This document shows, one piece after another, positions 1-6,916 of a stretch of DNA of 40,062 nucleotides (its first letter is position 1; the number at the start of each line of letters is the position of its first letter). The notes beneath the pieces were generated by a model. The model was not told the DNA's origin. It searched no databases and worked only from the letters and a program-made list of their open reading frames with translations. The stretch is from contig JAEDGW010000007.1 of NCBI GenBank assembly GCA_016297325.1, positions 1 through 40,062 of the forward strand, written 5' to 3'. This DNA comes from Coprococcus sp. (GTDB taxonomy: Bacteria > Bacillota > Clostridia > Lachnospirales > Lachnospiraceae). The position numbers and the translations under genes are program-made.

Positions 1-926
1 GCAACTGTGTATGTAGGAAGCTTAGCTGCTGCATAGTTCTCGCCCCATGCTGCCTCAGCGTCTGCTGCTCTCCATGTTCCGTTAACTGCTGCACAGATCG
101 TACCCTCAGCGATTGCTGTTGCCTGTGTAGGATCATCCATATCTACAAATACACCGGTCTTGAAGAGATCAAGGATTGCCTGAGCTACATCTGTACCACC
201 TGCCTGATTCCAGTTACATGTATTTGTAAGTCCGTCATCGTTAAGAGTAAGGTCAAGACCTGCGCCCTGGAAGAATGAGTATACATACCAGGCATCTGAT
301 ACGTTCATAGCGATCTTCTTGTTTGCCTTCTTTGCTGCCTCGATCATGGCATCCATCGACTGAACATCATCCTCTGTGAATACTGATGAATCATAGAACA
401 TGAAGTATCCGTTGTCCGCTGTCATTGGATATGCATATAATGTTCCATCTACAGAAGCCGCCTCTATAGAAGCTGCCACATTCTCTTTTGCAACATCAAA
501 AGTATATGTAGCCTGTACCGGCTGAAGAGCTCCGGCCTTAACCAGCTCATTGATCTGGTCATCAGCAAATGCGAATACATCAGGAGCAGCCTCAACATCT
601 ACCAGGATATCATCCTTTGTCTTTGACTCTGACTCAGCTCCGAGTGTGATGTTGAAGTCAACGTCTGAATACTTTTTCTTAAATTCTTCAATAACCTGTG
701 TTGTGAGGTCCTGATCTTCCTCAGAAGCCCATACTGAAAGGTCTACCGTTCCTGTTGTCGCATCAATTAAGTTCTGAATTGCATCATCTGATGCTGCAGC
801 CTGTGTTGCGCTGTCGCCAGCAGCTGCTGTTGTTCCTTCATTCTTTGAATCTGCGTTGCCACATCCTGCAAGGCATCCTGCCATCATTGCAGCAGCAAGT
901 GTAAATGATAATACTTTCTTCCTCAT
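1..926 (-). CDS. Maltose/maltodextrin-type ABC transporter substrate-binding lipoprotein (C-terminus cut by window edge)
   Basis: The reading frame begins at an ATG (926-924) behind a GAGGAGG site and runs off the window without a stop, giving about 308 N-terminal residues. The start MRKKVLSFTLAAAMMAGCLA followed by GCGN is a lipoprotein signal peptide with a lipobox cysteine. A low-complexity Ala/Asp/Ser linker follows, then an extracellular solute-binding fold (family 1) with DLSVWASEED, APDVFAFADDQINEL and GTLYAYPMTADNGY, which resemble MalE-type proteins. It should bind malto-oligosaccharides outside the membrane and pass them to an ABC permease whose genes would lie beyond base 1. The divergence from typical maltose binders cannot be judged without alignment. 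A LacI-type operator lies just downstream of its promoter and the LacI-family gene is immediately upstream, which supports sugar-responsive control. Confidence 0.85.
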   Translation of the reverse strand, partial: MRKKVLSFTLAAAMMAGCLAGCGNADSKNEGTTAAAGDSATQAAASDDAIQNLIDATTGTVDLSVWASEEDQDLTTQVIEEFKKKYSDVDFNITLGAESESKTKDDILVDVEAAPDVFAFADDQINELVKAGALQPVQATYTFDVAKENVAASIEAASVDGTLYAYPMTADNGYFMFYDSSVFTEDDVQSMDAMIEAAKKANKKIAMNVSDAWYVYSFFQGAGLDLTLNDDGLTNTCNWNQAGGTDVAQAILDLFKTGVFVDMDDPTQATAIAEGTICAAVNGTWRAADAEAAWGENYAAAKLPTYTV

Positions 927-992
927 TCTTATGTCCTCCTCTTAAAATAATAAGAAATATTGTGTGTTTTTTGTTGTTCTTTTTTGCTTCCC

Positions 993-1010
993 GTGCGCAA
1001 TCGGTTGTTC
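993..1010. promoter_or_regulatory. LacI-family operator at the sugar-binding protein promoter
   Basis: The sequence GTGCGCAATCGGTTGTTC has the CAAnCGnTTG core typical of LacI-family operators. The same sequence with one core base changed (TGCGCAAACGGTTGTTCT) recurs at 2638-2655 in front of the LacI-family gene. Its place at the expected transcription start predicts repression. Confidence 0.7.
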
Positions 1011-1021
1011 TTTATGCTTAT

Positions 1022-1050
1022 ATATTATCAGTTCTTTATATTGTTGTCAA
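1022..1050 (-). promoter_or_regulatory. Promoter of the sugar-binding protein gene
   Basis: Reading the minus strand, TTGACA (1050-1045) and TAATAT (1027-1022) are separated by 17 bases, a near-consensus sigma-A promoter. Transcription would start near 1015, directly over the operator at 993-1010. Confidence 0.75.
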
Positions 1051-1427
1051 CTACTAATTGAAATATCTTTTAAAATAAAAAAATATACATTTTGCACAAC
1101 ATATTGTAATGTCAGCGACATTTACAGCCATCATTTTGTGCGCACCCGTTTGCACATTGTACATTTCGTTATATTTTTTGTAAGTTTCCTTCAATACGTT
1201 ATGTGTATTTTATATATCTGGCGCCATTTTTTTCATCATCACAGCACCAGCCAGCACTATGCAGGGGCATTTCCATCCACCCAAGCGCAATTCGATCCTG
1301 TTTCACCGATGCGCATTTTACCAGTTTTGACTTGTATAGTCATCGCATTTGCGCACTTTGCGCAAATATATGTTTTGTAGCACACACAGGTGTACTATAC
1401 TACACTTTACATAAAACAATACAAAAT

Positions 1428-1466
1428 AAGAGGATATCCAACTTCTCGTCTGGATATCCTCTCTTA
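1428..1466. terminator. Stem-loop terminator downstream of the LacI-family gene
   Basis: Arms AAGAGGATATCCA and TGGATATCCTCT pair perfectly around a 10-base loop. On the minus strand the stem is followed by TTATTTTGT, so it can end the LacI-family transcript before the sugar-binding gene. Confidence 0.7.
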
Positions 1467-1527
1467 TCTTTCTTGCTAAACAGTACAATGTTCTATATTT
1501 TTTCGCGCTATGCCACTCTGTTCCTTA

Positions 1528-2592
1528 TCACTTTGTCGACTCCTTGAGTCTGAGCTCATAGCCGAGGTGCGTCTTCTTCTTTACCTCATTTCCTTCTATA
1601 TAATCTACAAGCAGCTTACACGCAACCATGCCAAGCTCTCTCGGATCAAACTGCAGTGATGTTATAGCCGGCTGGTAATTATTCAAGAGTGAACTGTTGT
1701 AGAACGATGCGACCTTTATGTCATCCGGAACCTTGACTTTCTTCTTATCCAATGCATTCAGCACGTTCTGGCATATTCCATCATCCATGCAGAGTATGCA
1801 TTCTGCGTCCTGCTTCATAACCTCATCCACCGCATGCTCACAGAGCACCGAATTGTCTATATCAAAGAAAATAATGCTGTTGTCGATCGGAACCTCCATG
1901 TCCTCCATCGCATCCAGATAACCCTTGTATCTGTTGAGCGTGACTACATGGTTTTTGTTGCCACCCATCAGGGCAACCTTTGTCATACCCTTTGCCAGAA
2001 GAATGGATGTCAGCTCCCGGCATGCACTTCTGTGATCGTGATCGACCTGTATGACATTGTCGTCATCCATACTTCCCACAACGACAAAATGAATATTTTT
2101 TGATTTCAGATATTCCGCTGGAGCATCATTGACAAGTGTTCGTCCAAGTATCACTCCATCAACCTTATGATTCTCCACTATTCTCTCAAGCTGGCTCATG
2201 TCATCCGGCGCAACTGTACACACAAGTACATCATAATCAACAGGTGCCGCCATCTCCAGCAGTCCCATCAGACACTTCTGGAAGAAAGGCAGATCCACCA
2301 CGCTGTAATCACTCGGCATGACCCATCCAATATTGTACGATTTGGACTGCGCCAGTCCCTTTGCTATGACACTTGGCTTGTAGTTGTGTTCCTCTATGTA
2401 CTCCAGAACTCGGCGCCTTGTCTCAGCACCTATCCTTCCTTTTCCGGAAATGGCTCTGGACACTGTTGTCTTCGATATATTGAGAGCTTCTGCCACGTCC
2501 GATATGGTCATCTTGCTCTTCTCAGCAGCTTCCCCTGTAGTCGCCCCATCTTTAATTGTAACTGTCTGCTGTTCAGGCTCCATCTTCTCCAT
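1528..2592 (-). CDS. LacI-family transcriptional regulator (MalR-like)
   Basis: This is a DNA-binding repressor of sugar genes. After about 25 extra N-terminal residues there is a standard LacI helix-turn-helix (MTISDVAEALNISKTTVSRA, ending with the hinge helix region GRIGAETRRRVLEYIEEHNY), then a periplasmic-binding-protein-like effector domain to the end. I place the start at the ATG 2592-2590 because AAGGAG lies 6 bases upstream; the frame continues up to a GTG at 2610, but that would put the ribosome-binding site inside the gene. The product has 354 residues, slightly long for the family because of its N-terminal tail. Next to a maltose-type binding protein it is probably the local regulator. 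The same operator sequence lies in its own promoter, which predicts autoregulation. Confidence 0.9.
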   Translation of the reverse strand: MEKMEPEQQTVTIKDGATTGEAAEKSKMTISDVAEALNISKTTVSRAISGKGRIGAETRRRVLEYIEEHNYKPSVIAKGLAQSKSYNIGWVMPSDYSVVDLPFFQKCLMGLLEMAAPVDYDVLVCTVAPDDMSQLERIVENHKVDGVILGRTLVNDAPAEYLKSKNIHFVVVGSMDDDNVIQVDHDHRSACRELTSILLAKGMTKVALMGGNKNHVVTLNRYKGYLDAMEDMEVPIDNSIIFFDIDNSVLCEHAVDEVMKQDAECILCMDDGICQNVLNALDKKKVKVPDDIKVASFYNSSLLNNYQPAITSLQFDPRELGMVACKLLVDYIEGNEVKKKTHLGYELRLKESTK

Positions 2593-2620
2593 ATTTATCT
2601 CCTTATTCACGTCTTATGCC

Positions 2621-2655
2621 TGTTGCGCAACAAGTTCTGCGCAAACGGTTGTTCT
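2621..2655. promoter_or_regulatory. Operator pair in the LacI-family gene promoter
   Basis: TGTTGCGCAACA (2621-2632) is a perfect 12-base palindrome. TGCGCAAACGGTTGTTCT (2638-2655) matches the operator of the sugar-binding gene. Both lie just downstream of the -10 box, where bound repressor would block transcription. Confidence 0.65.
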
Positions 2656-2661
2656 ATAAAT

Positions 2662-2691
2662 ATATCATATTCCTTTTTACCTGATAGTCAA
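2662..2691 (-). promoter_or_regulatory. Promoter of the LacI-family gene
   Basis: TTGACT (2691-2686) and TGATAT (2667-2662) on the minus strand are 18 bases apart. The start would fall near 2655, inside the operator. Confidence 0.6.
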
Positions 2692-2766
2692 GAAATTTTT
2701 TCATCAACAGGCACCCTCAGCTCATTTTTGTATGAATTCACAGATATAAGCCTTTTAATTGTGCAT

Positions 2767-3348
2767 CTATTTTTCATTTCTGGTCCACAGATCCCTCAGT
2801 GCCTGCTCCAGATATGGAAAGTCGGCCGTCGGCACATCCTTCCTGAGACGTCCCTCTTTCCTGCACACATCATACAGCCGGATTCCCAGAGACGCTACAT
2901 CCCGGCGGTCTTCTTCCGCCATGCTGGCGTACAGTATATCAAATTCCACAAGCGCTCTCAGGTCTCCATCCCAGCAGTTTGCAAGCCAGGATACATCTGA
3001 TATCTTGTCATCCCCAAGAGCCATTATCCCCTCAAGCAGTTTCTCTATCTTATCATCCTTCAGCCGTCTCTTTCTCTCCTGCCAGTGAAACAGTGCAGCT
3101 TCTGACACCCCAAGCGCATTTGCAATAGCAGGAATATGTCTTGCCGTCGGCATACGCTCCTCACTTTCCCATTTGTAATAAAGTCCCTCTGTGATCTTGA
3201 GTCTCTCCGGCAGGTTCCTGTTTATCTCCGAAACGACATACCTTACCGTATACTTCGACGATCTGCTGTTCCTCCGGATATCCCGCATATTGTAGCCTAT
3301 CGAATCCGGCCTGTCGTCCTGATTGCGTCTTTCCTCATCTCTCTTCAT
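2767..3348 (-). CDS. XRE-type helix-turn-helix regulator
   Basis: A 193-residue protein with a Cro/C1-type helix-turn-helix around residues 50-85: INRNLPERLKITEGLYYKWE is followed by PTARHIPAIANALGVSEAAL. The C-terminal half is acidic and helical (EKLLEGIMALGDDKISDVSW onward) and matches no domain I can name. The start is set at the ATG 3348-3346 because GAGAGGAG precedes it; an in-frame ATG at 3405 has no such site. It is transcribed away from the unknown gene at 3533, sharing a 184-base intergenic region, so it may control itself or that neighbour. The target is unknown. Confidence 0.75.
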   Translation of the reverse strand: MKRDEERRNQDDRPDSIGYNMRDIRRNSRSSKYTVRYVVSEINRNLPERLKITEGLYYKWESEERMPTARHIPAIANALGVSEAALFHWQERKRRLKDDKIEKLLEGIMALGDDKISDVSWLANCWDGDLRALVEFDILYASMAEEDRRDVASLGIRLYDVCRKEGRLRKDVPTADFPYLEQALRDLWTRNEK

Positions 3349-3426
3349 AGCTGGTCTCCTCTCACATCTCCCAAGCATGATAACGCAGCTATCACGCAGC
3401 AGCAAAAAACAAAACCATCATACATA

Positions 3427-3453
3427 TTGCACCGTTTATACTATATGTATAAT
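3427..3453 (+). promoter_or_regulatory. Candidate promoter for the unknown gene at 3533
   Basis: TTGCAC (3427-3432) and a perfect TATAAT (3448-3453) lie in front of the gene. The 15-base spacing is short, so the -35 assignment is uncertain. Confidence 0.4.
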
Positions 3454-3532
3454 TTTCAATATATAATTATCCTACCACTTAACACGTTAAAGTGCTACCA
3501 TTTTATTATGACTAATTAAAAGGAGAAATTTT

Positions 3533-4366
3533 ATGACCGACCCGCTCTTATGTCCCAGAGTGACAGAGAACATATCTACAGAACAGAATTTTTGCCGACT
3601 GAACGGAATTGATATGACAAATGAGGAAAAACTGGATTTCATGCGAAACTACATCGCACTCATAGACTCCGAGACAAAATATCAGCCTGCTACCAGAGAC
3701 TTCATAGAACATTTCAACATGTCCGAATCCATCAGGATACTGAAGAACTACATAGAGGCTGACGACTTTTTCAGGATCATGACCCACGGTCAGACCCATC
3801 TTAATAATTTGCAGAATCTTACACCACCGGATGTGTACTTTCTTTTACTGGAACTCAAACTGTATCTGAGCGAGAGGATAAGCATACTTATCCGAAATAG
3901 CTGTATGGAAACTATCGCTCTCCTTGAGCAATACAAGAACCATTTTTCATTCAACACTCCAAATATAAGAAAAATAGAGCAGAACCATGATCCGCTGAGA
4001 TACTCACATCCGGTGTTTTTTGTTCCAGAGACGCTTTTGCACACAAGCATGGACAATTCCCTGTCCATAAACAATGCCATATACTGCATCACGTTCCTCA
4101 TAGATATGATGCAGGAGTCAAGCGCAGCAATCACCGATCTCGGCGTCTACTCTTTCTTTATGAATTTCAGGGATATGTTGTTCAACAACAAGAATGATGC
4201 CGTACAGCCAGACTACATTGTAAATGCATGCAACTATGTCTATGATCTTATACCTGGTCTAAATAGAAAAGTCTGTATTTCCGATCATGTATGCCTGTAT
4301 GCGCTTTTTGCCGAATGCCTCTTCGAACTATATAACCACCTGAGCACCAACAACGGGAAATTATAA
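3533..4366 (+). CDS. Hypothetical protein, 277 residues
   Basis: I do not recognise this protein. A strong AAAAGGAGAAATTTT site precedes the ATG, so it is very probably expressed. It is mostly alpha-helical, without signal peptide, membrane span or repeats, and with scattered cysteines. There are clusters such as EKLDFMRNYIALIDSETKYQ near residue 32 and CLYALFAECLFELYNHLSTN near the end. Nothing looks catalytic. It stands alone, divergent from an XRE regulator and followed by a 600-base gap. That layout often marks a regulator plus a controlled accessory gene, but nothing in the sequence shows a function. Confidence 0.7.
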   Translation: MTDPLLCPRVTENISTEQNFCRLNGIDMTNEEKLDFMRNYIALIDSETKYQPATRDFIEHFNMSESIRILKNYIEADDFFRIMTHGQTHLNNLQNLTPPDVYFLLLELKLYLSERISILIRNSCMETIALLEQYKNHFSFNTPNIRKIEQNHDPLRYSHPVFFVPETLLHTSMDNSLSINNAIYCITFLIDMMQESSAAITDLGVYSFFMNFRDMLFNNKNDAVQPDYIVNACNYVYDLIPGLNRKVCISDHVCLYALFAECLFELYNHLSTNNGKL

Positions 4367-4431
4367 GACTGGCAGAACGCCTCTTCATATGCATCCCCTC
4401 ATATCGAGGGATTCCATATACACAGGCATAA

Positions 4432-4462
4432 AAAAGTCCCCATCGCCTAAGCGATAGGGATT
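4432..4462 (-). terminator. Terminator for a minus-strand small transcript
   Basis: Read on the minus strand, CCCTATCGC, the loop CTTAG and GCGATGGGG form a GC-rich stem followed by ACTTTTTT. No annotated minus-strand gene lies upstream, so the terminator implies a short transcript from about 4580. Confidence 0.6.
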
Positions 4463-4514
4463 TCAGAAGGGGGGAGTGGAGGATTCCTACGTTTTGGGGT
4501 TTGGGGTTATGGGG

Positions 4515-4571
4515 TTACATTACATCGTATAAAGGGATTTCTACGAATTTCGTGCTAAGGGAACCCTCCAT
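4515..4571 (-). CDS. Possible 18-residue peptide MEGSLSTKFVEIPLYDVM
   Basis: On the minus strand an ATG (4571-4569) opens 18 codons ending at a TAA (4517-4515), with an in-frame stop two codons upstream, so the frame is not the tail of a larger gene. No good ribosome-binding site is visible. The peptide is followed by a C-rich tract and then the terminator at 4432-4462, which together look like a small transcription unit. It may instead be a non-coding RNA. I infer the gene; comparison with relatives is needed to show that codons rather than bases are conserved. Confidence 0.3.
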   Translation of the reverse strand: MEGSLSTKFVEIPLYDVM

Positions 4572-4893
4572 ATATCAAAATATTGTGATTGTCTTTTTAA
4601 TCTACCAGAAGATCTTGTATCATCTCCTCGGTATGCCCATATACTAACAAAACACCTCAAAATTGTAAATACGCAATTTTTTATAAAACGAAAGCATTTT
4701 TTTGTTGCAATTTATCAATGGTTGCGCATTTCAATGGTTTTTTTAATTTTTTTGAATGTAAAATGATTGATTTATTTTTATTTGATCGCAGTATTCGTCA
4801 TTTTGATCACTTTTTCAGTCAGAATCTCCATTTTTCTAGTCAAGATGTCAGGCAGGATTTTCCATATTTTTTTTACACTTTCTTGCAATTTCA

Positions 4894-4922
4894 TTGCCGA
4901 TGTGCCGGACATGTTATATTAT
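4894..4922 (+). promoter_or_regulatory. Promoter of the ylmH-like gene
   Basis: TTGCCG (4894-4899) and TATTAT (4917-4922) are spaced by 17 bases, about 50 bases before the chosen ATG. The promoter lies inside the upstream extension of the reading frame, which supports the downstream start. Confidence 0.55.
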
Positions 4923-4968
4923 ATCTATGTTTTCACAGGTAATAATTGACATTAAATGGGGGATTTTC

Positions 4969-5748
4969 ATGAACGATAATGATATTCTTAAAGGCAGACT
5001 TCGGGATCTTGCCAATATGGCATACCGGCAGAACAGATATACATATACAAACTTTATGAGTGCAGCCGACATGGAAGTATTCTTCAGCAACATAGCCGAT
5101 CTGGACTTTGCCGGATATCAGATATTTGGAGGAAGAGAATCCTGCGACAGAGTTATGATCGCCTTCGGAAGAGAGAGCGACATGGGATACGCCGTCGAAT
5201 TTCCTATATCAATGATAAAGATAGCTGCGGCTATTGACAAATTTTCAGACGATCTGAGCCACCGTGATTTTCTTGGTGCTCTCATGAATCTCGGCATAGA
5301 ACGTGAGATGATAGGAGATATTCTTGTGACCGAATCGGGCTCGACAGGGAAGCATTGCTCGGCATTTGTATTCTGCGTAGATACGATAGCCGATTATATC
5401 ATCGACAATCTCACAAAGATAAAACACACAAATGTAAAATGCAGCCTGTGCACAGCTGACGATGCCGATGCCGTAGAGATCAGAAAAGAACCTTTGCACA
5501 TCATAGCCGCATCAGCCAGAGCGGATGCCGTGATAGCTGCCATAACAGGGCTTTCCAGAAGCAGCACATCACTGTTATTCAGGGAGAAAAAGATCTCCCT
5601 CAACAACAGGCTCTATGAAAACAGCAGCTACCAGCTGAAACCCGGAGACATATTCTCCATACGTGGATATGGCAAATACGAATTTACCGGCGCCGGAACA
5701 GTCACAAGAAAGGGGCGGCTCAACATCGATCTTCTAAAGTATGTATAG
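4969..5748 (+). CDS. ylmH: YlmH-type RNA-binding protein with C-terminal S4 domain
   Basis: A 259-residue protein with the YlmH architecture: an N-terminal domain (DLANMAYRQNRYTYTNFMSA, then ADLDFAGYQIFGGRESCDRV), a central region (LGALMNLGIEREMIGDILVT), and a C-terminal S4 RNA-binding domain from about residue 180 (REKKISLNNRLYENSSYQLK, GDIFSIRGYGKYEF). Family members bind RNA or stalled ribosomal 50S-tRNA complexes and are encoded near division genes in many Firmicutes; here the gene stands alone. The ATG at 4969 follows GGGGGA. Earlier in-frame ATGs overlap the promoter and are rejected. It converges on the LytTR gene and overlaps its end by 29 bases, so the two transcripts are antisense to each other at their 3' ends. 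Confidence 0.8.
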   Translation: MNDNDILKGRLRDLANMAYRQNRYTYTNFMSAADMEVFFSNIADLDFAGYQIFGGRESCDRVMIAFGRESDMGYAVEFPISMIKIAAAIDKFSDDLSHRDFLGALMNLGIEREMIGDILVTESGSTGKHCSAFVFCVDTIADYIIDNLTKIKHTNVKCSLCTADDADAVEIRKEPLHIIAASARADAVIAAITGLSRSSTSLLFREKKISLNNRLYENSSYQLKPGDIFSIRGYGKYEFTGAGTVTRKGRLNIDLLKYV

Positions 5749-6436
5749 CCCTGTCACACATATATTCCTCATACCTTGACTTCATATCAGCGCGTCTTCC
5801 CGCGCTGATATTTATCTGTCTGCCATCAGCCATGCACACCCATGTACCGGAATACTCCCTGACATATTCAAGATTCACTATATAAGATTCCTGAATCCTC
5901 ACAAAATCCCTGCTCATAAGTTTCAGTCTCGATTCCAGATCAGACATATTGCCATAGAATGTGTATCTCCTTGTCTCCGACACGACGTCTATCTTACGCC
6001 TGTCATTTTCAAAATATATTATCTCATGCGGATTCAGCATGTACCGAACCTTCCCAAACTGAAACGACATCCCCGGATATCTGTCATGGCCGCCTGCAGC
6101 GGAGCAGATGACTTTATAGAAATTCCCCAGATTTACCGGTTCATATATCTGATAACACGGCTGGATATCATATAGTCTCTTATTTATCCCCGGAGCTATC
6201 ATCACCAGATTTATATGTTCCGCCCTCTGTCTCAAGATCGAAGCCACATCCCACTCCCGATAAACTATCACTATATCATACATCCCCGGCGTGTCCATCT
6301 CCCAGACAAGCCTCTCTCTGCTGTCATAATAATCCGTTTTGCACTGCAGACCGTGTACTTTGTCCAGCTCCGCCATATATCTTCTCAGCATACCTGCAAC
6401 GCTTGGATTTGAACAGTATACCGCCACTTTAAGCAT
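5720..6436 (-). CDS. LytTR-family regulator with a degenerate receiver domain
   Basis: The C-terminal 100 residues are a LytTR DNA-binding domain (NPHEIIYFENDRRKIDVVSE, YGNMSDLESRL, DFVRIQESYIVNLEYV). The first 120 residues look like a response-regulator receiver, but the beta-3 end reads YDIVIVYREWD where the phosphoacceptor Asp would sit, and the usual acidic pair after beta-1 is missing, so phosphorylation at the normal site seems impossible. The start at 6436 follows GGAGGGAGT and overlaps the end of the XRE gene by 8 bases, which suggests translational coupling. The longer frame to 6538 lies inside the XRE gene. The pair probably works as one regulatory unit. The target and signal are unknown. 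Confidence 0.85.
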   Translation of the reverse strand: MLKVAVYCSNPSVAGMLRRYMAELDKVHGLQCKTDYYDSRERLVWEMDTPGMYDIVIVYREWDVASILRQRAEHINLVMIAPGINKRLYDIQPCYQIYEPVNLGNFYKVICSAAGGHDRYPGMSFQFGKVRYMLNPHEIIYFENDRRKIDVVSETRRYTFYGNMSDLESRLKLMSRDFVRIQESYIVNLEYVREYSGTWVCMADGRQINISAGRRADMKSRYEEYMCDRAIHTLEDRC

Positions 6437-6719
6437 ACTCCCTCCAATCCTGCAGCATATCCCCGCAGCACTGGGCAGAAACAGCATCCTCATATTTATC
6501 AGATTCAGACAGGTCAATATCCCATACAAAATAGTCACATGTCATCCCCAATATCCGGGCGATACTGACAAGTCTTTTGAGACTCGGCATGCTTTTCCCA
6601 TTCTCAAGACGGCTTATGTACTTGCCATCAGCACACACCATGCGGCCCAGTTCCTCCTGTGTGAGTTCTCTTGCTTTCCGGGCATCCCTTATATGCTGCC
6701 CAATGATTACACTATTCAT
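6429..6719 (-). CDS. Small XRE-family regulator
   Basis: A 96-residue protein with a complete Cro/C1 helix-turn-helix near the N-terminus (IRDARKARELTQEELGRMV, then YISRLENGKSMPSLKRLVSI) followed by a short acidic tail. The ATG at 6719 follows GGAGGAGAAAA. It is the first gene of a two-gene unit with the LytTR regulator. A 39-base repeat lies 20 bases upstream of the start and has a near-identical copy at 35688-35726. It may bind its own promoter, as many small XRE proteins do; nothing here identifies another target. Confidence 0.85.
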   Translation of the reverse strand: MNSVIIGQHIRDARKARELTQEELGRMVCADGKYISRLENGKSMPSLKRLVSIARILGMTCDYFVWDIDLSESDKYEDAVSAQCCGDMLQDWREYA

Positions 6720-6738
6720 TTTTTCTCCTCCCTCTCTG

Positions 6739-6777
6739 GAACATCAGCTCATTGATAATCACCATTGGCGAGAGCTG
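6739..6777 (-). repeat. 39-base dispersed repeat, copy 1
   Basis: The segment differs from 35688-35726 at only 3 of 39 bases. Read on the minus strand it opens with CAGCTC and has GAGCTG near its end, so it can form a hairpin, and one frame reads QLSPMVIINELMF. It lies just upstream of the XRE start codon. Confidence 0.7.
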
Positions 6778-6832
6778 GTGTCATCTGTCCCCCTCGAACA
6801 TCCTCTTAACTTTACAACATATTCAGAAAATA

Positions 6833-6877
6833 AAAAACCGCATCCCATGACGACTTTCGACATAAAATGCGGTTTTT
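6833..6877 (-). terminator. Terminator of the malic enzyme gene
   Basis: Arms AAAAACCGCAT and ATGCGGTTTTT pair perfectly around a loop of about 23 bases. On the minus strand the stem ends with GCGGTTTTTTATTTTC, a good intrinsic terminator about 40 bases past the malic enzyme stop. Confidence 0.8.
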
Positions 6878-6916
6878 AGTAAACTATTTTACTTCTTATC
6901 TATATATTTTTCAGAT

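Larger units (their letters stand above)
927..1427. other. Long regulatory intergenic region with extra TGCGCA sites
   Basis: This 500-base gap holds no credible gene. Besides the promoter and operator it has further sites containing GCGCA: TGCGCACCCGTTTGCACA at 1139-1156, GATGCGCATT near 1309-1318, and a perfect inverted repeat of ATTTGCGCA around a CTT spacer at 1347-1367. They could be auxiliary operators for the same or another LacI-type repressor. Confidence 0.45.
4367..4968. other. 600-base intergenic region with G-rich telomere-like tract
   Basis: Between the unknown gene and the ylmH-like gene lie, in order, a terminator pointing left, a plus-strand G-rich tract at 4470-4516 (GGGGGG, then GGGGTTTGGGG and TTATGGGG), the possible 18-residue peptide, and an AT-rich stretch to 4890 with long T runs in which I see no gene. 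The promoter of the next gene lies at 4894-4922. Confidence 0.6.

Noticed and set aside
964..1547. Two overlapping plus-strand open frames upstream of the sugar-binding gene
   Set aside because: They have no ribosome-binding site, a biased composition and lie over the promoter, operators and terminator of leftward genes.
4718..4949. Short plus-strand frames in the AT-rich stretch before the ylmH-like gene
   Set aside because: Phe-rich translation from long T runs, no ribosome-binding site, and they overlap the ylmH promoter.
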